Assembly (NCBI GenBank): GCA_958295665.1
Contig: OY282560.1
Span: forward strand, 272,354,177-272,418,176
DNA: 64,000 nucleotides
Origin: Tipula vernalis
Taxonomy: Eukaryota; Arthropoda; Insecta; Diptera; Tipulidae
Direction: 5' to 3'
Below, in pieces: positions 1 to 11,185 of the stretch; position 1 is the stretch's first letter; every line of letters begins with the position of its first letter. The position numbers were made by a program, and so were the translations under genes. The notes below the pieces were generated by a model that was given only the letters and a program-made list of their open reading frames with translations, ran no database searches and was not told the DNA's origin.

Positions 1-520
1 TTATCTTTTATATATTTCACTCGAATGAATGTATTTTATTCACCACAAACAAATGTCAAAATAATAATGCAGGGTTGCCTGCTTACATCAGAATGAATTA
101 TTAGAGTTGTTGTTTTTTTAACCCCTCACTTTAAAATTCTCAAATTCAAAAACTATTCAGATTGTTTTAACAAACTATCGTTAATTCAAATCGTAAAGAA
201 ATTTTAAATTTTATAATTAATATTATTTTGTACAATCACAAAACACCAACAATTTTCACTTACTTAAAAATAAAAAAACCAAACTTTTTATTTTTGAATT
301 TATTTACTTTTATTTATTTAAAATTACAACTAGTTTCGATCTTGTAAAGATCATCTACAGGTAATTTTTTGCAATTGAATGATTTTTTTTTAAATTTTAA
401 CCAATAAAAAATATTACATTAATTTAACAATATCCAGTAAATTAAACTTTAAGAAAAATAAACAGATTTTACTTGATTTATCTAAATTAGATCAAACATA
501 AATCACATCTTATTGCAAAT
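1..520. other. AT-rich flank, no gene seen
   Basis: I see no coding signal here. The stretch lies downstream of the copia reading frames, where a 3' LTR would be expected, but I could not match it to any segment upstream of the element, so an LTR is not supported. Confidence 0.5.
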
Positions 521-888
521 TCATGAGTTTATTGCAAAAACCTTGCTTGCAGCAACCATTTCGTCAATCGAAATATACTTGATGTTAATGGTTGAATCCT
601 TAACTTTTTCACGTAAAAAATGATACTTGATATCGATATGCTTAGAACGTTGTCTGAACCCATCTGATTCGGCTAATTGAATTGCTCCCTGGTTGCCACA
701 GAAAATCGTTGTCGCGCAGTATTGATTTCATCAAGAAAATCTGAACAAATTTGTTTCAACCAAATTACTTCCTGGACCGTCGAAGCCAATGCCATATCTT
801 CGGCCTCTGTGCTTGATAAAGCAACCGTTAGTTGTCTTTGGCTACTCCACGTTATTGCCCCATTGCACATCTTATCGATGTCGGATCG
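521..888 (-). pseudogene. copia RNase H, broken
   Basis: After the stop at 889-891 the RNase H domain continues: NGAITWSSQRQ and VALSSTEAED (the conserved Glu region) lie in the frame ending at 673. A deletion has removed the residues normally between SDID and NGAITW. A shift near 700 then moves the tail to another frame, where QGAIQLAESDGFRQRSKH and HIDIKYHFLREKV are readable. The tail ends with EMVAASKVFAINS at a stop at 521-523, although copia proteins normally continue beyond EMVA. The domain would have degraded RNA in the RNA:DNA hybrid. It is not functional here. Confidence 0.85.
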
Positions 889-2253
889 CTAGTCCGAATC
901 TGAATAACCAACCAATTCACTATCACTTTCATTTGTGAATGTTAACTTGTAATCGATAGTGCCCTTTAAATATATTCTTTTGACTGCTTTCCAATGAGCC
1001 GAACTATGATTCGTATTAAATCGGCTGACATCATTAACCGCAAATGCCAAATCTGGAGGAGTGCCTTGAACTAAATAGAGCAATGAGCCCACAGCCTCCT
1101 TATATGGCACATTTTTGACTTCCTCGCCATTAATTTTACTCATCGGCATATTTAATGACAATTTTTGATTTGGATCCGCCGGTGTCGAAATCGGTTTGCA
1201 TTCTTGCATGCCAAAACGTTTCAATATTTCTTCAGCATACGCAGATTGATCCAATTGAATTTTATCTTCGCCTTGAGTTATGCGAATGCCAACACATTCT
1301 TTAGCCGGTCCCACGTCTTTTATCTTGAACGCTGTACTCAAAGCCCCTTTTATTTTCTTCAATTGAGCTTCGTCCTTCCAAAAAATAAATATATCATCAA
1401 CATAAATGGCCAAAATTAAGTGATTACCTTTGATGAAGTAAACACACGGGTCTATTTTTGATTTCCCAAGACCAAATGACTTGAGTGCTGCTTCGAGTTT
1501 CATGTTCCATTCTCTACCAGCTTGATTTAGTCCGTATATTGCCCGATTTAGTCTGCACACTTGCTTGGTTCCATCATTATATTTTTCAGGTTGCTGCATA
1601 TAAATTTCCTCATGAAGTTCACCCTGAAGAAAGGCAGTAACAGCATCCATCTGATGAACTTGCAACTTGTGTTTCACAGCAATTGCCATCAATACTCTAA
1701 TCGATGCATACCTTACTACAGGTGAATATGTCTCTTCATAATCCAGACCATAAATCTGAGAACAACCCTTGGCAACCAATCTCGCTTTGTGTCTCACAAT
1801 ATTACCATCGGAATCTGTTTTCGTTTTAAAAACCCATTTCGATTTTATAGCCTTTCTGCCTGACGGCAAATCGACCAATGACCACGTTTCATTTTCCATT
1901 AATGAATTTATTTCATCCAGCATTGCGTTTTTCCAATCTACTGCATCATGTCTCGACATTGCTTGATTAACCGAGACTGGATCATCTGCTTGATTGTTGA
2001 TCATTGTTTTGCATGTTAGTTCAGCAACATATTTTGGATTTGGTTTTGGTGTTCTTGATGAACGGCGAACTTCACTGGATGGTGTTATTGACTCATCTGG
2101 ATCGTAATCTGGATCATTAGGACCAATAACTGACGTATAGCTGTCATCACTCGATATAGCTTGTACATCTGACATTGTCGTACTCATTTCCTCTTCCAAT
2201 AATGATTCGTTTTGCTCATCTGTGTCATCAATATTACTTGCATTATCCCTCAC
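889..2253 (-). pseudogene. copia reverse transcriptase
   Basis: This 454-residue frame carries the copia-type RNA-dependent DNA polymerase. The linker has an acidic/serine stretch (residues 10-60). The fingers begin with KSKWVFKTK near residue 137 and HKARLVAKG near 155. The first catalytic Asp is D203 in MDAVTAFLQGE, and the YVDD box is at residues 284-287. The connection region runs on to ELVGYSDSD, where the expected tryptophan codon TGG reads TAG. The frame overlaps the integrase frame by four bases but in another phase, consistent with a homopolymer slip rather than programmed frameshifting. All catalytic motifs survive, so decay looks relatively recent. Confidence 0.93.
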
Positions 2254-3416
2254 TGAATGTATTTCATTTTTTTTACATCTCTACTAACAGTTAATTTTCT
2301 TGTTGATTTATTTATGCACCGATAACCTTTCTTTTCATTATTATAACCAACAAAAATCATTTTCGTTGACTTCACGTTCCATTTTTTACGTTTTTCTTTA
2401 GGTATGTGCATCATAACAGGAGAACCAATTGTTTTCAGATTACTTAAATCAACTTTAAAGCCACTCCATACTTCTTCCGGAGTTGTATCAACCAACAATG
2501 ATGCTACTGATCTGTTTATTATATAAACAGCCATGTTGACCGCTTCAGCCCAGTACGTGACCCTTAATTTCGCATCAATTAACATGCATTTAGACCGCTC
2601 GACTATCGTTCTATTCATTCTTTCTGCTGTACCATTTTGCTGTGGCGTGTAAACATTCGGCAATTGATGTTCAATACCATTTTGCTTGTAGAAATTGATG
2701 AATTCACATGAACAATATTCGGTTCCATTATCAGTACGTAAAAGTTTAATTTTTCTTTCACTTTGTTTTTCAATCCACGTTTTAAATTCGATGCATGTTG
2801 TAAAAACTTCCTTTTTAGACTTCAGAAAATAAACAAAACATTTTCTGTTAAAATCGTCAATGAAAATCAGAAAATATCTGGCACCACGGATTGATTTGTT
2901 TTCCATCGGCCCACATAAATCTGAGTGAATCAGATCCAGTTTATTTTTACTACGGGTTTTGCTTGATTTAAATGGTAATCGTGCATGTTCACCATATGCA
3001 CATGTTTCGCAAGCTTGAATCATCGATATATCGTCTGCAAACTTTATTCCGGAAACCACACCATCTCGCATTTTACACAAATCTTTGTGATTTATATGCC
3101 CAAGCCGCTTATGCCAAACCATAGAGTTTTCTTGTTTCGTCGTCAACATACATTTTTCGACACCACCATCAATTTTAGAAATACCATCAATTGGACTACA
3201 ATTTATCAAAGGACACATTTGATCATCATAGACGGTGCAGCCCTCACTGTTGAAAGTAATTGTATTTCCTTTCTCAACCATTTTCGATTTTCCTATATGA
3301 ATTTGGAAGGCAGAATCGGGCCTATTAAAAGAACTTTTACGCCTAGGATTAAAAGTGTAGCCTGGCAAAACGTACATTTTTATAATCGTAACAAAAAGGC
3401 CAACTTTAATAACCAA
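2250..3416 (-). pseudogene. copia integrase region
   Basis: This 388-residue open frame carries the copia integrase. The HHCC zinc-binding motif is visible (H102 and H107 in WHKRLGH, C136 and C139 in CETC). The catalytic triad follows as D166 (HSDLCGP), D229 (RTDNGTEY) and E265 (NGTAERMNR), which is D,D35E spacing. A GAG-pre-integrase stretch, KMVEKGNTITFNSEG, sits at about residues 45-59. The first ~44 residues do not resemble protease and may be unrelated sequence read through in frame, so the listed start is only the first available ATG. The frame ends shortly after KLTVSRDVKK, in an eight-T run on the plus strand, where a one-base slip separates it from RT. The enzyme would have joined the cDNA to chromosomal DNA. 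Confidence 0.92.
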
Positions 3417-3690
3417 TTAGCCTGTTCATACCAAACTTTAATTTATTTGCCAAAGTTTGTAGGCAAAGAGATATCGCTTTTTCAATTATCAATTTTCTAA
3501 AGCTATCTCAGCTTCATCGAATAAAAAAACATTCTATTTCTACTTTCATTCATCACAATTTTCATCCAAATTTTAGTTTCCGATATTTTATCGATGTGAA
3601 AAAAAGAGTAAGTATACAAAATATGCTGAGATCGTATTAGAAAGATCGTAATGAAAAAAGGAAATAGAGTACAATTTTGTTCTTTTTACA
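3417..3690. other. junction between copia and LINE remnants
   Basis: AT-rich sequence with no readable protein. It lies where copia gag and protease would be expected, but neither strand shows a CCHC knuckle or a protease DSG motif. A short polypyrimidine-AG sequence precedes the LINE frame at about 3694. Confidence 0.4.
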
Positions 3691-3691
3691 A

Positions 3692-5335
3692 CAGATTGCG
3701 TTGTTTATAGATCTCAAAAAAGCTTATGATAACGTAGATCTACAAATCTTATTTAAACAAATGAAAGATTCAAATATTAATCCATATGTTTGCTTATGGA
3801 TTTTTAAATATTATTATTGTAGAGCGCTAACGTTTAAAGTAGAAAATCGACATTTTAGCCCATTTAACTGTTACAAGGGAATACCCCAGGGTTCTATCTT
3901 AAGCCTATTGCTGTAAAATATGTATCCAAATGATATTGACAAACATCTTGGGGATGAAATCAAAATGTTACAATATGCGTAAATAAATCAATTGAACGTG
4001 GACAAGCTAAATTAACAGATCAGAAAAGGAGTCATATTTACTAGACATAATGTTAATTGTAGTCATAGAATAGTTATAAGTAATAAAACAATTCATTTTG
4101 GTGATAGAGTGCTATTTTTAGGATACACTATGACTCTAAGAGTAAATGGGTAAAGGAAATTACAAATGTAGAAAAAGGTGTAACACAGGAATTAATTTAA
4201 TGAGAATCATATGCGGAATTAAATGGGGAGCACATCCAGTGAATCTAATAAACATATACAAATCTTTAATCAGAACATATATTAATTTTTCGTGTTTAAT
4301 GACAGCAACCACGGTTACAATATAAAGCGCTTCGAATTGCACTAGGATGTATGTCATCGACTAGAGCTGCTGATTTTGCAAAGCTCGAGCTTTCGATCTT
4401 TTTAGAGTAAAATATTAGTTTTGAGAAGAAAAGAAGAAGAAAGAAATCTCTTTACTTCTTGAATGGTAAGAGTTACAAACTTTTTAAAAATACTTTCTAA
4501 TAGTAACTTAAGCCGTGTACAGCATTTTTTTCGAATTTCGAAAATTGATATATTTCACATTCGGATTCCTCATACCCAAGTTACTGTTAGAAAGTATTGT
4601 TAAAAAGTTTGTAACTCTTACCATTCAAGTGATTTTTTAATAAAGAGAGTTAATTTACGTTATAAAATTAATATTTTGGGATCAAAACCGCTTGTACTCT
4701 AAAAAAGATCGAAAGCCCGAGCTTTGCAAAATCAGCAGCTCTATCATCGACACCAACTCAAATTTTGGAAATAGAAGCAGTAGTAAAATAATTTTTATAA
4801 AATAAGTATGCATTTAATATCTCACAGTTCAAATTTCACCCTGTTTATAAAATAATCAGTGAACTATATGACACCATGGATTTATGGGAGAGGTGTTGGA
4901 ATATAAAACTGATCCCACCGGTTGTTATATCATTGGTAAATTTTAGAAATATGAACGTCTTGCCATATGATCAAATTCCGTATTTTTCTTTTAATCCAAT
5001 AAATGTAGTTCTTAACATTTTTAATAAAAACAATAATACGGAAGTAATTAGACGGTCAATGAATAGATACCGTAAAATACAATTATGGGATTATCTTATT
5101 TATACAGATGGATCGGTAAATAGCGAAAACGCTCGAAGCGGATATGCAGTTTTCATTAAAAATATAAATATAAAGTTGAAATTTAAAATACTGAAATAGA
5201 CGAGCTCAACAGTAGTGGAATTATTGGATATTAAAGAGGCGATTAAAAGAATAGAGAACCAACATAAAACGCAGTAATTTTTACGGACTCTAAAAATAGT
5301 TCACTAAAACTAGCTAACATGAAGAAATAAGAGAG
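3692..5335 (+). pseudogene. LINE reverse transcriptase and RNase H remnant
   Basis: A 5'-truncated non-LTR retrotransposon. The first block has the RT palm motifs LFIDLKKAYDNVDL and CYKGIPQGSILS. A stop replaces the residue after LL, and LQYA at 3970 is the remains of the YADD box, after which part of the domain is missing. The thumb region LMRIICGIKWGAHPV is near 4200, and the typical YKALRIALGCM segment ends at 4361. After a nested MITE the frame resumes with TPTQILEIEAVV at 4752. RNase H follows with YTDGS at 5101 (first Asp), VELLDIKEAI near 5216 (Glu) and FTDSKN near 5280 (second Asp) across frameshifts. RT plus RNase H suggests an I/LOA/Ingi-like clade; I cannot decide which. Confidence 0.85.
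4362..4743. mobile_element. hAT-type MITE nested in the LINE
   Basis: The 382-bp element begins TAGAGCTGCTGATTTTGC and ends with its inverted complement. It is flanked by a perfect 8-bp target duplication, TCATCGAC, at 4354-4361 and 4744-4751. The inverted arms stay alignable for about 150 bp (both contain GAATGGTAAGAGTTACAAAC and TACTTTCTAA), so the whole element can fold into a long hairpin. Eight-bp duplications and TAGAG termini are typical of hAT elements. It carries no coding sequence and must have been moved by a transposase supplied elsewhere. Removing it together with one duplication joins the LINE reading frame without a shift. Confidence 0.93.
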
Positions 5336-5348
5336 AAAAAATACCGAT

Positions 5349-6392
5349 GTGAAGTTAGCACGTAAAGTTAGCACGAAAAATTTCAAAATGTATGCACGGC
5401 AATACTTTTAATCAAAAACTTAAAGCAGTTTTTTTTTTTGATACGGATAGTTCTAAAAACAACCTTATAAAATTTAAAAATAAAAAAATGTACAATAACT
5501 TATCGTAATAACCGAAATTAAAAAGTTTTAGCCAAAAACAAAAAAATTCTTAGCAAAGCTTGTCGGACATGAATTTAATTTTCAATTAAAATAGAATCAT
5601 TAACGAGTTGTTTGAGTAAATTTTGTAAATTTTGTATGGTTAGGAAGAGAGTACTTACGGTCCGTGCTGGACCCTTTCTCACGTTTGTCGGATATGAATT
5701 TAATTTTCAATTAAAATAGAATCATTAACGAGTTGTTTGAGTAAATTTTGTAAATTATGTATGGTTAGGAAGAGAGTACTAATGGCCCGTGCTGGACCCT
5801 TCCTCACATTTGTCGGACATGAATTTACAAAATTTACTCAAATAACTCGTTAATGATTCTACTTTAATTGAAAATTAAATTCATGTCCGACAAATGTGAG
5901 AAAGGGTCCAGCACGGACCGTTGGTACTCCCTTTCTGTCTTGTACTTGAATCATATTTCGTGCTGTGTTTCTTAAATATTTTATTTGTATTTAAGAATGT
6001 AAATTTTTCTTAATTACTGACAAAATAAATTCAGGTTTGGAATAAATTCTAAATTGTGAAAATAAATTTATTCCGTTTAGTTTTCGGTATTGTTTTTATT
6101 TTTATTTGATACATCGTGATTTATTTTAACTATCGGTACAAGAAAACAAAAGAGCTGGTTTTAATATTTTTCGTGCTAACTTTTCTTGATTTCAACTAAT
6201 TATATAAATATGAATATTCTATCTGCATTTTTGTTATTCTTTGATTTTCTCTTTTATCATGCTAACTTTATTCCGGGCTATCGAATATTACATTTTTCGT
6301 GCTAACTTTTTAGTACAAATGTGTCTTTGATTTGTATGTACTAAAAGTGTTGCCATTGCGTTTTACGTGTTAACTGTTCGTGCCAGCTTCAC
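5349..6392. mobile_element. TIR element with subterminal TTAGCACG motifs
   Basis: The two ends match in inverted orientation: GTGAAGTTAGCACGTAAAG at 5349 and, read on the opposite strand, GTGAAGCTGGCACGAACAG ending at 6392. The core TTAGCACG, or its complement CGTGCTAA, recurs at about 5354, 5367, 6173, 6259 and 6298. Multiple short subterminal motifs of this sort are usual transposase binding sites. No coding capacity is seen, so this looks non-autonomous. I found no clear target duplication, so the superfamily is unassigned. It contains the 125-bp repeat cluster listed separately. Confidence 0.6.
5561..5940. repeat. 125-bp repeat: two direct copies plus one inverted
   Basis: TGTCGGACATGAATTTAATT starts at 5561, recurs as TGTCGGATATGAATTT at 5686 and starts again at 5811, giving an exact 125-bp period. 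After only about 14 bases of the third copy the sequence reverses: 5825-5940 is the inverted complement of a full unit, including GGGTCCAGCACGGACCGT. The result is a direct-direct-inverted arrangement that can form a hairpin of over 100 bp. Copies differ at few positions, so the duplication looks recent relative to neighbouring decay. Confidence 0.9.
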
Positions 6393-9352
6393 AGACATGA
6401 CTTTTGACGATGCAAATAGAATTAAGTAAGTCAAGACAATTAATACTAAAGATTAAATCTGAGGGCAAATCATTAATTTTTTCATCTAAAATTGCTAACT
6501 TGCGGGTCGCATGGAGGAAATACCCTTAAATCGATGAAATTTCAAGTTATTTTCAATTTTTATCGTAAATCAAGTAAGAATAAATTGACATTTAATCGTC
6601 AGTTGTGAAATATGCTTCATTCCCTAACTAGTCTTTTCGCAACCTACTACGATTTTGAAAAGTTGTACTTTTCAAAATTAACTGATGGCCAAGAAACTAA
6701 ATTAAGAATTAAGTGTTGAGATTGCCAATAAACCAGTCAAGAGCCCGTCAAAATTATTAAATTTTTCTCAAGACGATGTATATCTCCTTATTACAGTTTG
6801 AGAAGAAAACACTAAAATGTGTAACTCTTCTGCATCATGCTTTAGTAGATTACTCATCAATTACGTGGCACAAAGTATTATGTATGTATGCACTTATATG
6901 TAATAATAAATTAAAATAAATTATTTAGCTAGATAAAATACAATTACTTTGAGTGATCTTGTAGTGAATTGAAATAAATGTAATTGCAAAAAATAAATTT
7001 TTATTTACTTTAAGTTTTATTTCCCATTTTATATTATATTTAATGATATTGTATTTCTTCTGATTAGAATATCCGGCAATTTTTTTTTCTTACAATAATT
7101 GTAATACAGAAAAATAACAAAAAAAAAATGTAAAGGGCATGGATTATTATTGCAATGTGAATGAAATAATTATTTTATTAATAAATGTATTAATAAGCTT
7201 AATAGTTTTACAAGAAAACAAAACAAAAAAAAATTAAATAATAGTATTTGATACTCCTCCTTTTGAGATAATATTTTTTAAGTTGTATTTTCTATAAATT
7301 TAAATACTTGTCTCGGGTGTAATTCACACTTTATTTTATCACTTTCATATACTACGCTCATACAAAACTATAGAAGATAAAAATAACATCATTTAGTTTT
7401 TGTTTTATTTATTTATTTTAAATGAGGAAAAGAAAGATGAGTGAAAATGATAATGATGATGATAATTTTTTTTTTTTTTTTATATTCCAACTCTTTGGTG
7501 TGACTTTCTATAAAACATATAGTCTATTTGAGTGATGTAAGGGGGTGTGTATCGTACACATCATGGGAATTTTTTTTTTCCTCTGATACTGATGATGCCA
7601 ATAATACCAGTGTAGAATAAAAAAAAATTGTTCATTTTTATTTCAAAGATTATTTTTGATTGTTTATATGATATGACATATTATCATAATTATTTTCGTG
7701 TATTAAAATCTCAGTCATGTTGGTGGCATACACATACCAAATCTAAAACCACAAAATGCTATAGTGATTTGATGTTTTGGAGACAGCACAAAACAAATTG
7801 ATTTAAATAATGAAAAATTGTGTCAATTTTTTATGACAGTCATGTGATTTAATTTTAAATTGAAATTGGTTAGAACTGTAAGATGAATTTAATTTTGTTT
7901 CGTCGAATTTTTGATTTATGTATTTATTATTGTAAGGTATAATGGAAATTGTGCCGTGCAAATAAATGTAGCTAAAATATTTAAAATATTTGATACATAT
8001 TGTTGTAGTAGTGTCCTTAATTAATTAAAAAATGTAATAAGATTTCAAAGCAAATTTCCTGTTTCATATTTTATTATTTTAACGAAAAGTAAATCCGGTG
8101 CTCAAAGTTAGTCTCGCTTAGGGGAAGGCTAAGCCATTTTATACTCATTAGTGAACTAACATTTGCTGTAAACTGTACTTACATATATATATATATATAG
8201 TACGTATAAATTATACCCTTCAATACGAAAGTTAAAAATATTATACATAATTAAACTTATCTTACATATGTTGAAAATGAAAAGCTCGAATTTTTGCAAA
8301 GAACAGTAAGACTCTATTTTTAGTCCAGTTACTTATTTTAATAGACATTCTAACAAAAAATTCGTAGAAATTAATATTTGATTACTCAAAAACTTGGAGC
8401 ATTCAAATGGAAAATCAATGTTAAAATCAGGCAAATGCTATTGAAAAAACCAAATCAATTGAAAAATTTTAAATGTTTCGCGAAAAAAGAATTTTAGAAA
8501 TTTTAATTAAATGGGATTGATTCTTTATAAGTCGTGAGTAATAATCGCAGACATAGATACAAATAAATTACTTAGATATCAAAGGCCATTTTAGATTTTG
8601 ACCTTTAGCCATGTTAGTGTAAACATTATGACCACAATGTTGTTATCATAAATAAAATATACAAAGATGTCCAAAGCCAGTATAACAACTTTTCTTCGAT
8701 TTATTTATTTTTGTAAATAACATTAAGCACCCACGTTGTTGTTGTATAAATTATTTTTCAATTGGTTTTGAATCTGCAGTTTAGAATTTAGAAAATTTAT
8801 TTATTCTTAAATTACGGCAATTTATTTAATAAATTTTAAGAAGTTGGGAAATATGTTTTGATGTTGAGGAATTCTGAACAATTGACAATTTTCTTTTGAA
8901 ATAATTTGCCAAATATTTTTAATTTCTTCTGTAATTTTTTATGTTAATTACTCTCAACTAAATTTTGTTTCATCCTTTGAAAATTTTGCATGATTTTTGA
9001 AAAAAATATGGCAGCTATCTTGTTTTAATCGCTTTGAATCATTGCGAGGTAATTGGTGAAAAAAATGTTGCCCCCCAATTTTTATTCGTACAACCAGTTT
9101 TTTCCAATTTAGTGCAATTTTTTAACTGTTTCAAGTTTCGGTTCACTGTTAATTTAATAGCTTGTAATAGTCGAATCAACCTGCAATTTGTTTTATTGTA
9201 TTCGTAATCAAAATAAAATATCTACAGATCTGCGTAGGTTAAATTAAAAAATATTTATTTCATAACGTACATACGAAAAATTATTTTTGGCAGCCAATTG
9301 GAAAAATGACCTGAATTTTCGGGATTATACATAGTTCTGTAGTGATAAATAA
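6393..9352. other. AT-rich stretch without recognisable genes
   Basis: No open frame with recognisable protein. It holds homopolymer runs, a GATGAT run beside a T tract near 7450-7480 and a (TA)n microsatellite at 8182-8199. No tRNA or rRNA signal was seen. Confidence 0.5.
8182..8199. repeat. (TA)n microsatellite
   Basis: Uninterrupted alternating TA dinucleotides lie between ACTTAC and GTACG. Confidence 0.9.
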
Positions 9353-9785
9353 GGGATGCCCCCTTAATATCGACTAAGAAAAAGTCGACTGGACAAAATG
9401 TCGATTTGTGTTTAAGAAAAATTATTCACTGGACAGAATGTCGACTAAGGATAATGCAGATTTCAAAATATCAGCAGAAATATCGACTTTTAGATAGAAT
9501 ATTATTTAAGTTAAAGTTATGCAATTTCTTTACTATCTTGCTTATTTTAACTAGCTATGTATGTAATTAAAATAGCATAAAACTAAAATTTTTTTTGAAT
9601 TTTTTATTCCAAAGAAAAAACAATTTACAAGTAAAATAGAATTTTTGCATTAGAGTAAAACCTTAAATAAAATTTAAGATAATTGTTGTAATTTATCAAT
9701 TTATCAGGTTGCCATATATGGGTAAAGGAAATTATTATACAAAATTTATATTGCATTTTTCATTTTTTGATAGATTTTACCAATA

Positions 9786-10860
9786 ATGAAGGTTAAGACC
9801 AATACGAGCAATAACGGAGTAGGGATAAAGAAAAAAATACAGAATGAAGTTTTTCGTTGGCGTTGTGAGGAAAATTCAATTTGTAAAGCGCGGGCTAGTA
9901 TGAAAATGGAAAATGATCAACACAAAATTTCGAAGAATCCAACAGCGCATTCACATGAACCTTTTGCTTATAAACTTTCAAAATACAAAGCCAATGATTG
10001 TGTTAAAACTATGGCTAAGATGACACCCAATCAGCCATCACAAATAGTGAACGAATCAGTCGCCAATTGCAAAGCTAATTGCATGGAATACTTACCTAAA
10101 GCAGAAGCTGAAATAAATTGATATTCCCAATCGATTAAGGTATATTGAAGCTGAACAATTTGTGCTACATGAAAAAGATATTCAAGGTGAAAAGATTATT
10201 ATTCTGGCCACAATTGAAAATTGAAAATTACTTGGGAAGTCAAAACTTTGGCTGATGGATGGCACGTTTGCAGTAGTACCTTCCATTATGCGCCAGTTAA
10301 TTGAGCTTAATGAGTAGCAAAAATAAGAAATATTACCATGAGGTATTTTACGAGATATGCCGAATATCATGCGATAATAGTATAAGTATGATACCGGACT
10401 ACATTATTTCTGATTTTGAAAAGGCTAGTGTTAGCGCTGCTAAATGTTTTCCCCAACTACAATTTTTAAAGGTTGTTTTTTTCATTTCGGCCAAATAATT
10501 TAGAGGAAAATTCAGGCAGAAGGGCTTTCTAGGCAGTATAGTAGAGATGAAGGATTTAGCATTCAAATGCGAATGCTTAAATGCTTATCATAATTGAATG
10601 AAAATGAAATACCGAAATTTTACGAAGAGTTAAAAAAATCCTTTTCCAGTAACTGTCTAAAAATTGCAGAATGGTTTGAAACCAATTATATTTATGGCAA
10701 GAGCCGAAAAATATCGATACAAAACCATCATAATTATAATTCTGTTCCTTATCCGCCACATGTTGGCCTTTATAAAATAATTGAAGTACTAGGTAAAGAA
10801 TATATTACTGTAAAATGGAAGATTCAGCGGATGCAGCAGGGCGAAAAAGAAAAAAATTAA
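9786..10860 (+). pseudogene. MULE transposase with FLYWCH finger, broken
   Basis: The first block (9786-10121, 111 residues) has a FLYWCH-type zinc finger: W-x-C in FRWRCEE, a second Cys in ICKARA and H-x-H in AHSHEP. A stop and shift follow YLPKAEAEIN. In other frames the catalytic core continues with RYIEAEQFVLHEKDIQGEK and WLMDGTFAVVPS (first Asp, about 10250), then PDYIISDFEKASV (second Asp, near 10390-10430) and the CFFHFGQII-like stretch after QFLK at about 10470. The third block (10594-10860) has the KIAEWFETNYI and PYPPHVGLY segments. At least three frame breaks make it inactive. FLYWCH plus the MULE core is a common insect arrangement. Confidence 0.85.
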
Positions 10861-11024
10861 AAAAGATTTATCTTGAACGTGAGAAGAGATTGAGAGTGGT
10901 GTTAGCAGATAAAGAAGAGAGATCCAAAATGAATTATTTAAAAGGATTATCATTTACAAAGGATCACCTTTTTATCGTAATAATATTATTTGTTTATATT
11001 ATTAATAATATTATGAGTTATTAA
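10815..11024 (+). pseudogene. MULE transposase C-terminal tail
   Basis: This frame overlaps the end of the previous block in another phase. It encodes a basic and then charged helical stretch (GRKRKKLKKIYLEREKRL) typical of the end of such transposases, then runs into AT-rich noncoding sequence just before the right terminal repeat. It is probably the original C-terminus displaced by a frameshift; the residues after about 45 are likely read-through. Confidence 0.5.
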
Positions 11025-11185
11025 TTTACTTTTATTATTTGATAGTTTGAGTTATTTGGTCGACATTTTAGAATCAACATTTTGTAAATCGACAAAATGT
11101 ACCTGTCGACATTTTTCTAGTCGGCATTTCGGTAGTCGACATTTTGGAATCAACGTTTTAAAAATCAGCATAATGTCCCCAACCC

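Larger units (their letters stand above)
521..3416 (-). mobile_element. Ty1/copia LTR-retrotransposon remnant
   Basis: Three consecutive minus-strand blocks give the copia domain order: GAG-pre-integrase and integrase, then reverse transcriptase, then RNase H. Integrase before RT is diagnostic of Ty1/copia as opposed to gypsy. The gag and protease regions are missing: recognisable protein begins near 3290, and the upstream residues do not fit the family. No flanking LTRs could be identified. Reading frames are broken between integrase and RT and again at RNase H, so this is a dead 5'-truncated copy. Its position at the window edge next to a LINE fragment suggests a local pile-up of insertions. 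Confidence 0.93.
9353..11185 (+). mobile_element. Mutator-like (MULE) DNA transposon
   Basis: The element is bounded by diverged inverted repeats about 100 bp long. The left end reads GGGATGCCCCCTTAATATCG and the right end, on the opposite strand, GGGTTGGGGACATTATGCTG. Both ends are filled with repeated AAAATGTCGAC-like words. Between them lie the remains of a MULE transposase with a FLYWCH finger. No convincing 8-9 bp target duplication is visible, so the exact ends carry a few bases of uncertainty. Confidence 0.82.

Noticed and set aside
1..540. Possible copia LTR downstream of RNase H
   Set aside because: No matching second copy on the other side of the element and no clear TG...CA boundaries.
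2985..3500. 171-residue plus-strand open frame
   Set aside because: It lies entirely opposite the copia integrase and has no family resemblance; it is an antisense shadow.
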